NCBI GenBank assembly: GCA_030159075.1
Contig: BROG01000047.1
Coordinates: 361,501-425,500, forward strand
DNA: 64,000 bases
Source of the DNA: Atrina japonica
Lineage: Eukaryota; Mollusca; Bivalvia; Pterioida; Pinnidae
Direction: 5' to 3'
The translations under genes were made by a program, and so were the position numbers. This document shows, one piece after another, positions 25,211 through 38,765 of this stretch (position 1 is its first letter; each line of letters opens with the position of its first letter). The notes under the pieces were generated by a model. It was not told the DNA's origin, ran no database searches, and saw only the letters and a list, made by a program, of their open reading frames with translations.

Positions 25211-25450
25211 ATGACCTATCGCCAAATGTCTGACTTGTGACTTTCAGTGTGCATTTTACGTCATTCGTTTGTGACTTCATATTCACGTATATATTTGACA
25301 GGTTATTTAATTGTGACGTCATAATGGTCAATTGACCTATCGTAAAATGTCTTACTCGTTGTTCCCCATGTGCGCTTTTTGACGCTATTCCGTTATGACG
25401 TCATTATCACAATTTTGTTATGAGACAATTCATTGTGATGTCATAAGTCT
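25211..25450 (+). repeat. Tandem duplication of a 120-bp unit containing CRE motifs
   Basis: GACCTATCGCCAAATGTC and GACCTATCGTAAAATGTC begin two diverged units. TGACGTCA occurs at 25314-25321 and 25396-25403, with several near-matches. The pattern could be regulatory or just an old duplication; no gene is adjacent. Confidence 0.5.
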
Positions 25451-26017
25451 TCCAAAAGGTGTCGCGTAGAGCCCTTTGTGAAATGTCAATATTTTATAAT
25501 ACCTCATTAGTTTAGACTACTCACGTTTGCCTGTCAAAGCATCTTTGAACTTTTTATGAATTTCATCAAAATTATTTCAAACGGATTGACTTTCTCATCC
25601 CTGTAATATCCATTATTTTCTCCATCAAAATATCAACGTCTTATAACGATATCGCTTTCTCGTTTTTGCACTGTGAATCTCGTTTACGTGCCAACAATAT
25701 TATAGTTTTCGTTAACATAACGCAAAATACTTGAAAGCTATGATGCAAATGGGCAGGTGTAAATGTTTAAAAGAGAATAAGTTATTCACATTATATTAAC
25801 CATACTATTGCAAAAATAACAATTTCGGTTTTTCTGTCGATGCATGGATTAATAGTCTTTAACTTTTATGTATCTTATGCTTCCTAACTTTAATTATCTT
25901 GTCAGAAAATGAGCTAAAATAAACATGAGAGATGTTAAAGCACCAAATGTCGGTAAATGTATGAATTTGTTTCACACTTATTTCCAAGAATCGGACTTTG
26001 AGGATATAACGTGGTAT

Positions 26018-26020
<3 letters not shown>

Positions 26021-26098
<78 letters not shown>
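26021..26098 (+). repeat. (AT)n microsatellite
   Basis: Pure AT run in gene-free sequence. Confidence 0.97.
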
Positions 26099-26100
<2 letters not shown>

Positions 26101-27114
26101 TGTTATCATCTCAATCATCAGTCTTGATCTATGATTATTCATCGTAATCTTCACCACTACAATAAAGATATTTTAAATATGTCTGTCCGATGATCATTAT
26201 TCGATTTTTGACATTTTGGTTATTTATTTATCAAATATATTACGAATAGTTCTGCATATCCCTAATTCCGTTACAGATATCTGAAGGATAATCCTTGTGA
26301 TTATCTTGAAGAGTAGGTATTCTAAATTCAGCTACATGGTTGAAATATGACCACGTGTCATTGATACTCAATCTGTGTTTGATACAGAGGATACAGTACT
26401 TGAAGCTACACAATTTCAATTATCGATACTTCGAATGGTTCTTGGTATGATATGTACTAATAACTTCTTTGTTCTATAAATAGAACCAATCTGAAATACA
26501 TAACTTTTTTTAAAATCATTCAGATACCTTGAATCTATAAGAAGTACTTATATTTTAAATCATCATTTTCACCATTCGTCATAATACGTTGCAATCAGAC
26601 GATTCTAGCAATGTTACCCTGAAGCTATATAAGCCGACAGCTTAAGGACAACCTTGGATCACTCACTGACGTCACAATACAACTCTGCCAAAAGTTCTTG
26701 TTTTCTATAAAGCTATAAATCCTGTCTGATGTCATACGGACCGCTGGTCTCGAGATATTCATTTCTTATCTATATTTTTGTTCTCTTCTCAAGATTTTTA
26801 ACAACGTGTGGCCATTCAAAAGCAAAACTCTCACTGACAAAAATTCGGCAAATCATAATATAATTGCCGTTCCGCTATTTCGCGATAAATCGCACGTGGA
26901 CTGGTGAATTAATTAGAATTAAGTGGAATAAGTAAAGCTTCATACAGACATTTAGCCAGTCTCTACAGTTTTTTTTTTTATTTTGTGAAACCACTCTTAA
27001 ATAATATCAAAATGAGCGCTTTTAGTTTTCAACTTGAAATAAATTTGTCCTGAGTTCGAGACGCCCCGTTGACATGTCTAGATCCCCATGAGTCAACTCT
27101 TACGACTTGAACTT

Positions 27115-27355
27115 GATGTACAATAACAAATAAGAGCTAAACACAGGCATACATAATTTTATATTCTTACATAAGTTCTGTAAATAAGGTCAGATCAAGT
27201 ATGGTATGCATATTTTACATTTTTAGGCCTGTGCATATCTCTTTTTTGTTATTGTGTATCAATCTAAGTATTAAAAACTGAAAGAATTAAGAATAGTCAC
27301 AGCTAATGCTTCTTTAACTTATATCACAACATACACTCCTCTTCAACATTCATTT
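27115..27355 (+). repeat. R4 interspersed repeat copy
   Basis: Shares ACAATAACAAA, AAATAAGGTCAG, TGGTATGCATAT, TATCTCTTTTTTGTTAT and CACAGCTAATGC, in order, with the tracts at 33840 and 42550. No coding potential. Confidence 0.55.
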
Positions 27356-27437
27356 TCATTAAACACCATTTAAATGGCATACTTTTTAATGTCATAGTGC
27401 TGCCGTTTTATCGGCAGTTGAAATTTTTTATCTCTTA

Positions 27438-27715
27438 AAGTAAAAATGAAGAAATACCAATGGATATTCGAAACTTCTAGTCCAACAGAATACGACAAAT
27501 TAGATATGATATGGGTTTTAAAATGGAGAACTATTATTTAAATCGGAATGAAATCAGAAGTCCAAAGGAGTCAGCACCCCCTTTTAACATGCTACACCCG
27601 TCGCAAATGTTCCACGAACACCTCTCCTCTTGACCTCGGTGAAAAAAAAGTTGAGCTAGGTGAAAAGGTTATCAGTTATTTTAGATCTGATTGGCGAAAT
27701 TGAGTCACTGTATTA
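27438..27715 (+). repeat. E1 repeat copy, diverged
   Basis: AAAATGAAGAAATACCAATG, CACCCGTCGCAAATGTTCCA and TTGGCGAAATTGAGTCA appear in E1 order. Confidence 0.65.
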
Positions 27716-30700
27716 AAACGGTCTTTATATTAACGATGATGGCATCAGTCGTGATGCAGTGTCCGATTAGGTAATTGTATACTGACAAAATACAAAAGTA
27801 TCAGGTGTTTCAAAATACCCAACAAACATGCAAAAACATCAACGACAAATTTATTGACAAAACGATATCTATATATTGAAAAATTCACAACACTTCTTAA
27901 TGGTGGGTTATTGACTGAAATGATATAATTTACAGACTGCATACTACGTACACGTGTATAAAACATAGGTACCAAAAGCAGTATCTAAAAAGACATTATA
28001 TAAGCACTGAAGAGTGGGTGGAAATCCAGTGGAAATATCAGGAGTATAGACACCCGTTGTGATCAACGATTGATACCAAAGAAAATAAGGGATGTAACTC
28101 TTTTGTAAATTTGGTTGGGAAATACGCACTTCTATAACACAATGAAAAAGCGTGTCACCACATTGTAAAATATAAATTTGAATTTTGAAAAAAGCGATGA
28201 AATATTTTATGAAAACAAAAATGCCATGCATCACATGATTTTCACCCATGTACAAAATCTACTGAATATACAGAATTAAACAAATGATATTCCATAAACC
28301 TTTGAGGTGTTTACCTTTTTTTTGTAATTCTTACTGCAAGGAACTTCTTGTGTATGGTAAAATTTTACACCCTGTTAACATAATTTGAATAAGCGTCGGG
28401 GCAGGTGCAATCGCTCTGTAAGCGTTAACATAAATCAAGTTGCTTTTAGAAAGATAATTAACAGACATACTGTATTGCATAATCTTCACTAATCACAAAT
28501 ATGTATGTCCGTATAATTAAATTATCATCATAATGCAACTGTTACATCATGCTATCTAAAACAGGATGTGACGTAATGCGCCAGTAATTTGACATGCTGT
28601 GTTTGATGCAGATCAAATGGTGTGCAGGTAGTATACAAGTAATGATTGCATCTATATCGCTCACCAAGATATCTAGCTAGATTAAAGCCGATGATCAATT
28701 CACCTTATCATCCAATTATACACTAATGGTTTTAAGTGGTTCATACGGTATATACTGATTAACGGAAAGATAACTCTGTCACAGTTTTCATTTACAGAGT
28801 ATATCGATAGGCGAATCCATCATCAGTTTATCATCATCATCGCCCTCTCTCATCGTCATTGTCAGTCATCATCTCTGCTGGCATTTCCTCTTCTGATGCT
28901 TTGAATGTTTGTTTTTCCTTTCCCTTTCGGGAATCAAAATTCGACTATTCAAAAAAGTTGTGCATGAATTACTTTTTACATTACGCAAATAAAATAAATA
29001 CGAAATGTTCAGTTGTAATGAAACCATATTTCGCTTGTCTGTTGAAATTTGAATGTATATATTTCATATCTGTACTATGGTGTATCTTTCCTCCATATGT
29101 TTCATATGTTTGATTTGTACCTATAGGCTGTTCGGTCCTTGATTATCTTTCTGCAATAAACGTACATTAATAACATATACACATATGCATGTATATTCAT
29201 GTGTACATGTACGTGTTACAAATAATGTATCTATCAATAAATATATCCAGCTGAAGTTTTCAACTTCTTAACTCAAGCTGGGATCATTTAACACATTCTG
29301 ACAATGTCGAAATTATCTAATCCTATTAGACAGCAATGTGTCATAAACCTCTAGATCATCGATGAATACGAATCATTTGAGATTCCAGTGAAGGGTACAA
29401 CGCCCATATGATGTTTTCAGTAATTAAACTCATATAACCTAGCGAGGTGGAGTGTTGTATACTCTTTCTTGACCTGGACGAGTTTCAGTTTGAGGTGATG
29501 CAGCACGACGACATGGTCGTCAACCTACGAATATTCAGTAATAAAACATTTTTCGCGTGACGGTTGTCATGACCAAAAAGTGGGTAGAATCGTCCGTATA
29601 ATAATAAAAAGGTAACTCAGTCCCGTCAAGTTATGCTGTTCGAAGTATAGATTACTTACATCAAATTGATGCATGGATCTTTTACACTCCATCGCCAATT
29701 ACATGTATTTATTCAATTGCATGCAAACAATTTATTGCAAAATAACTACCGAAAACAATTATTTATTATCTACCATTATGTTGGTTTCAAAATATACATT
29801 CAAGTTTGGCATTGAAATTCATTTATTAACATGAGTGACTGACTGCTCAATAATCAAACAGTGATGACTTCTCACATTTGACGTAATGTATCTGTAAACA
29901 CAACTATTTTATATAACAGCTGTATGTATGTAGGCAGGATGGCATATCAATAGAGAAAGATGGTCACTGTCTAAGCTTCGTGGAGGGTATCTAAACAAGA
30001 CGAAGAAAAATGGATAAGATTATATCGACGATATAGTTATTGGCAAGATATTGATGCTTCCGATTTATCATCGCCAATCTAAGTACATTTTTCTGCAGGT
30101 CGTTACCTTGCATCACCTGTTGTTTTTCAAATATAATATCCTTTCATTTTAATTTTTAGCCCCTCTGTCTCTAAAGTAGTATTCAGATTTTAGCCAAGTT
30201 ATTTTGTTTATTTATAATAAAAACATAAAAAAAAACAAATAAATAAATAAATAAATAAAGGTGGCATGATGAAATAGCTCTGGTTGTGGCAGACTATAGA
30301 TAATTATATATAATTATATTGTACAGTCAAACCAAATCATTCATTTTTCTTTCCATCATAAACTCAATTCTAACACTTGATCGCAAAGACATCAATGGAA
30401 CACTGTACAGTACTTAAAGACATCATGAGCTAAATGCCTGAACAGCGAAAATATAATCACAGTTTAGAGGTTGTAGCATTACTTGGAACACTCTCACATA
30501 TTGTGTGTGATGTCAAAACTGTGAAATAGTTTTCCATGATTATTTGATGAGCGAAGAACAACAAGATCAACCTAAAAATGTATAAAGGGCTGTAACTCGC
30601 AAAGCCTCTTAGATGCTATAAAAGTTCTTAATTAGAAGGGATGGTCAGTCATTAGTAATAACATGTGTCATTGGTGTGTCTTTGTTATTTGGGCGTGTCA

Positions 30701-31217
30701 TTGACGTGTGGGTGTGTGTCAATGATACTTTAACACTGTTGCACATTATGTTGTTCTACAAACCTTTACCCCATTAACGTAAATTTACATTTCATGTTTT
30801 AGTTTAGTATTTCTTCGAGTTTCAGAGTCTTCGTACAGAATATGAAATGAATTTTACTGATTATTGTAAAACTCAGACTAGCATTTAAAATATTTCCATC
30901 GACATAAACCAATCGTTGACTATGTAACTTTTTGTAATTATAAAATGTAGATTTCTATCAAGGGCACTGCAAGAGCTTTGATTTAAATTTTGTGTAGCCT
31001 TATCAATTTAAAGAATGCAGAGATGTGTAACAGATATATATGTATAAAACTAACAATAATCTATTTGTATGTGGAATGTATGACATGATGGATGTGTACT
31101 TGGAACAAACGTATTAGCAGATTTTGTCCGACATCGAGGTTAAAAAAACATTGTAACATGAAAGCTTGTATAGTTGATAACCATTTTGACGGCGTGTATG
31201 CCTTTAAATTAAATTCT
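27716..31217. other. Gene-free tract, no recognised repeat
   Basis: Short AT-rich ORFs only (the longest, about 100 residues on the minus strand, has no family features). A short (AAAT)n lies near 30237-30260. Confidence 0.55.
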
Positions 31218-31561
31218 CAGGGCCCGAAGTCATCAAATTCACTCAATACTTAAGCTCAACTACAGAATCGCTTATAAAACTTCGAATTTGAGTGAATAGG
31301 AAACATGTTATAAATCACACTTATGATATTCATATAAAAACATAAATACGTTGAGTACGGTACTCAAAATTTCAGTACGTACTCAAACTTTTTTTGATAT
31401 TTCTGAAGTTTCCTTCATATGAGCAGTAACTTCCACCATTATTTACAATTGTATGCCATTAATAAACAAACATGTCCAGTCCAGAATATATTTTTTTCCT
31501 TTAAGTCAAGAAAAGTTAGTTGAGTCTGAGTACTGAGTAAATTTGGTGACTTCGGGCCCTG
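31218..31561. mobile_element. MITE with long inverted ends (CAGGGCCCGAAG...)
   Basis: Terminal inverted repeats of about 45 bp begin CAGGGCCCGAAGTCA and differ by a few bases. The 344-bp element has an AT-rich unique centre and no ORF. No clear target duplication is seen, so its superfamily is undecided. Confidence 0.7.
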
Positions 31562-32691
31562 GATTTAAAACAAACATAACAATTATCAACTGGCATAATG
31601 TATCAAGATCAATCATATCTATTGTCACTGAAAATCTCTAGTATTTCAGGAATTTATTTCTTGCATTGCCAGTCGAAGTGTAAAACTGGATATCGAAACA
31701 CGTTAGATGACAGCTAATCACGTGACAATATATGACTGCGTTTGTAATCGAATTTCAGGTTTTGAAAATGTAAGATATCCTCTCTACGGCGATATCACTA
31801 CTGCAACGTTCTTTATATATGGATAGAGCGTAGTGCAAATGTTTGCTGACAGTTTTGTAACAAAATATAAAAGCTGGTAGCAGTTTGAAATATAAATGAT
31901 GGCATAATACTTGATGTTAGTGACTTTGCGTGTTTTCGTAAAAAGTTGTACAAGGGTCATGTACAACAGGTGATAGAACTTTGAAATTGGATCAACTGTC
32001 GGATTCTCAGGTTCATACTGATGGACGGAATCAATACTATGTTTTATTGTGAAAACACTGACTTTGCCATATTTAGCTATAATTGTAATTTAATACATAA
32101 CATGCCGATGATACAGCGTTGTGTCTTCGTCATTAAAGTTGACAGTTCCTGGAAGGTTATGTTTGAAAAACAAATTAAAATAGCAAATTTGTGTACATAA
32201 AAGTCATAGAAATATTTCGCTTAATCAGCACTTTTGATCATCCTACCAATGCGACTGTTAATGTCATTCGTTGACATTTGATAAACATAGAACAATCAGA
32301 TGATCTGACAAAAATGGGCTCAGGTTACTTAAAGTACAACTTTGATTGAAACTCAAACATGTCCTCTTATATCAGTTCAGATACATAAAATCATTGATAT
32401 TGTAGACCGACTCATATCACTTTCAAATGCATTATAGTGACTCTAATCTACAACCTTATAGAGAAAACGCCAGGTAACATTTCATCTTTATGTGTTTACC
32501 TCAACCCAACGTCTGTTTAATTACGCCTATCGACGACCGCTGTAGCTTGTGCTTGTTAACCATTCTTTCCATAACTTTAATTATTCTTCATTTTTCATAA
32601 CGAAACGGAATACCATGTGTATTTGACAAAGAAAATTTTTCGGTTATTACCTTCAACAACTTTCTTTCTGATATATACCTTGATAAATATA

Positions 32692-32945
32692 CGAGGAGCC
32701 TTCGTGGTTAGAGCATCGCACTTTGAACTATGAAATCTCTCACTTCTGGTTAGCGCAGAATCGAACCGCGCTGGAACCTAAGCTGATTTTTTTTTTGGAA
32801 AGTTTGTTAGTTTACGTCGGGAAGGTCATTGGTCTCTTCCCGGGGACATAGTTAACCGGTTCTCTCTCTCCTTCATCATTAAAAACTGACCGCCGCCATA
32901 TAACTGAGAAATTGATGAGTCCGACCTAAAACACTTCAAAATTTT
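32692..32945 (+). repeat. Diverged SINE (family A)
   Basis: The head reads CCTTCGTGGTTAGAGCATCG, and the tail contains TTCCCGGGGACATAG, ATTAAAAACTGACCGCC and ATATAACTGAGAAATTGATG. Its layout matches family A, with many substitutions. Confidence 0.7.
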
Positions 32946-33359
32946 AATCTTCAGTATTCCATAATCAGATGTAAAAGAAAAAAACTAAACGTGATAATTT
33001 AGCTTACTATAGGCGGATTTATCGACAAATTAGATTTACAAAAATTGTTTAGAATCAAAACAAAAATGCGTTAAAATCGGACGAGAAAAAAAGATCAATG
33101 TCGTTTTATTTGTGATTTTGAAAGTTTTTGAAAAGATTAAAATTACAATAGTTAACTTTAATCCTATAGTAAACTATAGTTCATTACAACATTTTGTTAG
33201 GAAGTGCAACCGAATTATGAATTAGATTTTTTATCACATGTGTGTCTATTTTTCATTTCCAAATTAACGTGTTAAAACAGTTTTAAAATAAAAATACCAG
33301 TAACTGCATGGCGGATTTAGCTTGTATATTAAATTTATTCGTAGTTAATCTTCAAGTCT

Positions 33360-33485
33360 ATAAAATCACAGATACCAAGGTATAAATATTCAGGATGACC
33401 GAATACATTATTCATATCAGGTGAATACTGGACAAACACGGTCTTTTGGAAATCCAGAGGTGGGATCAGGTGCCGTTTTGATAGA
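33360..33485 (+). repeat. E3 repeat fragment
   Basis: TGGACAAACACGGTCTTTTG and AGAGGTGGGATCAGGTGCC, preceded by a CAGATACCAAGGTATAAAT lead-in shared with the 37668 and 53975 copies. Confidence 0.6.
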
Positions 33486-33839
33486 AATTACCAGAATTAT
33501 TATTTCAATTTGTAACTTGTGCGTTTGCAGATCAGTTTCTGGCTTAAGTATGTTGTCTGACGATGTTATATTTTTATGCTGTTTTAATCTGTCTAAAGCT
33601 TGAAATTTACCTGATAAAAATTGCAAAATATCTACTACAAATAATCTGTCTTTCACACACAGATGGTGCACAGTCTTGTCTATCAGGGCTTAGACGTATA
33701 TAACTCATATGTGTTATATACGTCTTTGATCAGGATAAATCATATGTTTTATACTTTATGATTTCTGTGAGTTTTAATCCCTTATAGGGTCATTAGTTGT
33801 CTTTACCCCCAAAATATTTCGATCTTTTTAATATTATTT

Positions 33840-34165
33840 ACTTCCTGTCTTTGTCGTACAATAACAAACAGGGGATATACACAGGCATTTAAACTTTTAT
33901 CATTTATCTATACATATTGTATTTTATTAAAATAAGGTCAGGTCCAGTGTGGTATGCATATACAAATAGTAAGGTTGAATTAATCAATTGCCACACTGTG
34001 TTTATCAAGCAATTTTCACAAAATATATGGGAATTTTAGAAATTCTATCTCTTTTTTGTTTATGTATATCAACATGAGTAGTAAAATGGGTAAAGATATT
34101 TTTTGGGTAAAAATAACACAGCTAATACCCCTTTAAAAACTGTATTAACCTTTCAACAAGATGGT
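33840..34165 (+). repeat. R4 interspersed repeat copy, longest
   Basis: Shares with the 42550 copy GGTCAGGTCCAG, TTGAATTAATCAATT, CAATTTTC.CAAAATATAT and AACACAGCTAAT, in the same order. Confidence 0.6.
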
Positions 34166-34655
34166 ATTCTACCTACACATAGAGTGTCAATATAATTCTC
34201 CTGGCTTATGAAGTAAACAGAATAATGGTGTACCTACTGACCCGTTTTTTTCTCCACTAATGGCATAATCTAATATCATTTCAACATTTCAATGTTTGTG
34301 CCAACGTGCTGTGTATATTTCTTCTTCCAAATGTCAAAAGCCAAGAACATGAAATATTCCTATTTAAAAAATGAAGTTGGTAAAAAATGGTAGTATAACA
34401 ATGGTGATGGATACTGACAAACAAATAACAAACATGAGTATTTTTGTTTTACGACTTTAGTAGGTTTTTACTACAAAAAAACCCAAAACAAAACAAAACA
34501 AAACAAAAAAAAAACAAAAAAAAAACGAAAGAGATTTTCTAAATGATATTCTGACCTTCATTTATTAAAATGTAAAGTCTAAATGCAAGGTATTGTATAT
34601 AAATATAAATAAAAATTGATTTAGAAAAAAACTAGTGCATAAATATCATTAAAAA

Positions 34656-34656
<1 letters not shown>

Positions 34657-34689
<33 letters not shown>

Positions 34690-34785
34690 CGATGATGATC
34701 ATGATCATGACGACGATGATGATGGTGATGATTATGATTACGACGACGATGATGATGACGACGACGACGACGATGATGATGATGA
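34657..34785 (+). repeat. (GAT/GAC)n trinucleotide repeat
   Basis: GAT units with interspersed GAC. No long ORF uses it, so a poly-Asp protein is not indicated. Confidence 0.95.
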
Positions 34786-36138
34786 AACTAATTTTGACAT
34801 CATAGTTACGCTGATGATGTATAAAGATTTTAGGATGATGTTAGAGGCTGGTGATTATGTTGTAAACAAATAAAGGATATCCAGTCTTGCTGAAACGTCA
34901 AATTTGTGTGTTTATTTGTGTGCATATGTGAGTTTATCTTTTTGTGTGAGTATGTGTGCACTGATTATTCATACAACGTGAAGACTGTTTTTCGGTTTTC
35001 TAATTGTGACGGTTTAAATAAATACCGTTGCTTAACAACGATCACATGACTTGTACATGTAAATTTGCAGATGAATTAACACATCTTGTCAAAACAACAA
35101 AACAGAACAGAAATAACAACGTTTGCAGCACAAAAAGAAAATGTTAAAACAAATACATGTATGTGTTTGTTCGTTAAACATCAGTCATTGATTTGAATAC
35201 GGAGATCAAATCAAATCCCATTGTATTCTATCTTATAGTAAAACAAAATGAAAGAAGGATACACGTATCCGATGCAACGAAAGGGACAAAATGATTCATT
35301 CGATTATTTTATCAAACAAAAATATTTTTCTGGCAAAGTTGTACGCTGGAGTCTTTGGCTTGGCAATATAGAAACAGAATAGAGATATTTCAGACAAGAA
35401 TAATTTGTTCTGTGCATTTCTCATGTGTAAATAAATGATACCATTTGATCAAAAAAGTAGAACCGAAAGAACATTGGTTTCCCCTGTGACAGCAGCTGTA
35501 TGTCTGTCTGTTCAGTTGTTTTCTTCAGTAAACAACGGTTGATCAGTTATACGCAAGAAGCCATCTTTAAATGGTGGATGGAAACCCTGTGATAATCTAC
35601 TGGGGACTAAGTCATCGGCTGTTAGAGACGATGATGACTCGACACGATACATGCAGGGCGAGGCCAAACTCCCGAAATGAAAAAATGTTATAAAGACCTG
35701 TCCATACAAATTTTATCTTATAACAGTCTCCGTGGACGTGTGGCACCCGTACTTGAAAAAAAAGCCACCTCAATAATTCGTGTTGTTTTATCTTGTAATT
35801 TTACAGATTGCAAGTAACTAAATTGTAAATACCTGTATATGAATGATTTCTAAAACGTTATCCTACTGAAGAATATTGTGTATGTGTTTAATTGTATGAA
35901 AACCAGTGCTAGATGTCCAGGATGATAGATCTGAGTTGACACGCATCAATGCCAGTATTCCAGGATATATAAACTGTATACTTGGATATTTTGCTCCCGT
36001 TTAATTGCAACAATTATGACCAGGATTAATTTCTCACATTTTTATTTGAACTGAATTGTTGATTTACCAACTTTGTGACCGATCAACAGAGGATGCTTAC
36101 TCCTGATCTCTGTGTCTTTGTCCCAATCCAAAATGCTT
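34786..36138. other. No gene seen
   Basis: Unique-looking AT-rich sequence with a few short ORFs lacking domains. Confidence 0.55.
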
Positions 36139-36299
<161 letters not shown>

Positions 36300-36784
36300 C
36301 AGGATATTTACTACATAATCAGTCTTGATGGCCCCTGTTTATATCTTGCTGATCAATCTGTATCATTGTAATACAGGTTCATCGATAAACAACATGTTAT
36401 TAATTTACAGGTTCCTAGGGCATGACCTAATTATGTGTTTGGTATTTCCGTAAACACGTGCATTTGACTGATATCAGTCAGCCACATACTTCTTGATGGT
36501 TTCAGTAGTGTTCCGCGGTAGTAATCACTTCGAACAATCACGTAGGGAAGATCATACACATATTTTACCATTAACAGCGTGTAATCTTTGTACTTGTATT
36601 TGAAATTAGAGGTAGCACTGCAATGAATGACAGTTCATATTATATCTGAAGATAAACCACTAATTCCTAATGCCATTTGATCCATGTTTCAGTCTGAACC
36701 CCTATGTTTAACACAAAACATATGTACAACTAAAAGTGTAGATTATTGCTTATAAAACCTGCTAATTATATTTAAAATTCAGAT

Positions 36785-36990
36785 ATCTGATAGTTCAGGA
36801 GACAACATACACAACTGGTGAACATTGGAGAAACATGGATCTCTGAAAATTCAGAGGAGGGACTAGGTCCCATGGCGGAGTAAGCATACCATTGTTGACC
36901 AGTCACATCCGCCCATGAATCCACAGTCAACGGTAGTAGTACCTGAGAACTGCATTGCAGCTGGCCATGGACTATTCCAAAGCGACAGAA
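36785..36990 (+). repeat. E3 repeat copy, diverged
   Basis: ATTGGAGAAACATGGATCTC, GCGGAGTAAGCATACC and TGAATCCACAGTCAACGGTA align with E3 copies. Confidence 0.55.
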
Positions 36991-37054
36991 GCGACTTTGT
37001 GTGTAATGTTGAAATATTCAAACAGATGTGGCATTGTGAAATAAAATGATATCA

Positions 37055-37081
37055 TCTCTCTCTCTCTTTCTCTCTCTCTCT
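37055..37081 (+). repeat. Short (CT)n microsatellite
   Basis: CT run with one TTT interruption. Confidence 0.9.
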
Positions 37082-37407
37082 GAATGACAGTAGAAAGTGT
37101 AAATTTCGGGGTATAACGTTACGCGTATAAAATTACATTATCAGTCTCATATTGAAAATAAGAAAAGTCAGCGATAGAAGATATTTGGGTTGAATGCAAA
37201 ATAAATATCAGTTAACAAACGAGCATCTGTTAATTGGTTCAACTGCCATTTTGATATAAGTAGCAGGAAACGGAACTTCGACTCTTGACATGCGTGATCC
37301 TTAACATTGACCCGGAAATGGAAGTAAATAAGACACACCTGCAATTTAGTGGGCAATGTTGAAAAAAGTTACATTTAAAGGTATGAATTGAGCTGTCTCA
37401 ATTATGT

Positions 37408-37569
37408 ATAGACCAATTCAGGTTAACTGCAGTCCTATGTCTTTGAGTGGCAACATGATGCAGATACCCGCAAAAACACAGACGTTGTTATAGTAACGTC
37501 ATTTTCCGGGAATCTGTATTATTTTGCCACTCAAAGTTACAGGACCGCAGTTATCGTAAAAAGGTCTAT
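37408..37569. mobile_element. Foldback element related to 13044-13282
   Basis: ATAGACC...TTTGAGTGGCAA at the left mirrors TTGCCACTCAAA...GGTCTAT at the right. The right terminus CGCAGTTATCGTAAAAAGGTCTATT matches that of the 13044 element. Confidence 0.7.
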
Positions 37570-37667
37570 TGCAATAAAGTCATCGTTTCATCTCACGCTG
37601 TCGACAATTAAGGGAATATTCGCATTCGGTCAAAAATGAATGGATTGGTGCATTGAGTTAAAATATA

Positions 37668-37774
37668 AAACATCTCAGATACCAAAGTATAAATCTTTCG
37701 GACGTCCAGGACACAGATACAAATCCGGCAAAAATGGACAAACACGGACCTCTGGAAACCAAGAGGTCCGTGTT
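37668..37774 (+). repeat. E3 fragment ending in a perfect hairpin
   Basis: After a shared lead-in (ACCAAAGTATAAATCTTTCG), AACACGGACCTCT (37741-37753) is mirrored exactly by AGAGGTCCGTGTT (37762-37774) over an 8-base loop. The other copies have only a 5-bp stem here. Confidence 0.65.
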
Positions 37775-38645
37775 AAAGATGATATATTTCTTAGATTTAG
37801 TCAATATAGCTGTTTGATTATTCTGTCATAATTTTCTAATCTAATTATATGCATGCAAAGCTTATACTGTCCAACATAGTCAGTAGCAGGGGTTCATGAC
37901 CTCATACTTAAACAAATTATTCTCCTTCTCTTTCTTTTCGAGATATCGTGCAACTTCCATTAAACCACTTTACCGTGTTTTGATGTCATGTAAAACTGAA
38001 TTATTTACTAGTACTCATAACCAATCTGATGAATCAGTCGATCTTCTTGATTCGAATGTTAGCTTACATAAGTTCCATTTGTTTAAAACCAATATGGCTA
38101 ACTGAACACCAACATAATCTTCCATATGTTTTGAAAACCTGTGGATTGTTTTCCTTTCCCTCATTTATTATCTTAAATTACTGAGGTCCTTTGAGGTAGT
38201 CTTACTTATTTACTGACTAAAACATAATGAAATGTTTATTCTGTTAGAACCATCTTACAATTCAAAACGGTATTTTGCATTTGACTTTAATTCAAGATAC
38301 TTCAAGTATAACAATTCGTTCGGACAATGTCCGACAATGTTTGCGTAGAAGGATATATATATCAAAGACAAGAAATTAGGGGGAACTCACAAAACGTATA
38401 TGACATAAACCCTTTACCAATAACGGCTGATCCCTATTGAGATCATGATTACGGTCAAGGTCACTTACAAAACTGACCTGCGTTCAACGAACTAATATTT
38501 CCACACGTTTTTTAGAATTCTTTATGTGCTGCTTCCAAAATTCATATATGTTTTCCAGCTGCTTGATCATTTGTTCCACAACAAACAATCATGCAATACA
38601 TACAATATGTATTTATAGAATTTTCTATTCGCTCAAGTACAGAGC

Positions 38646-38765
38646 ATGGCTGAAAATGTTGCCGACTTTTCCCCCGATTACATCAAGTTAAGCCGTTTCC
38701 CTTCGCCCGTGCTAGAATACACGTGTGATGGAAGCACGTTGCCAAACAACCATGTGATATATTGA
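38646..38765 (+). other. 39-codon ORF of unknown status
   Basis: ATG opens MAENVADFSPDYIKLSRFPS... and runs to TGA. Its GC content and mixed polar composition stand out from the AT-rich flanks, resembling a first coding exon. The only donor within it, GTGATA after CAT, is weak. No family recognised. Confidence 0.15.
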
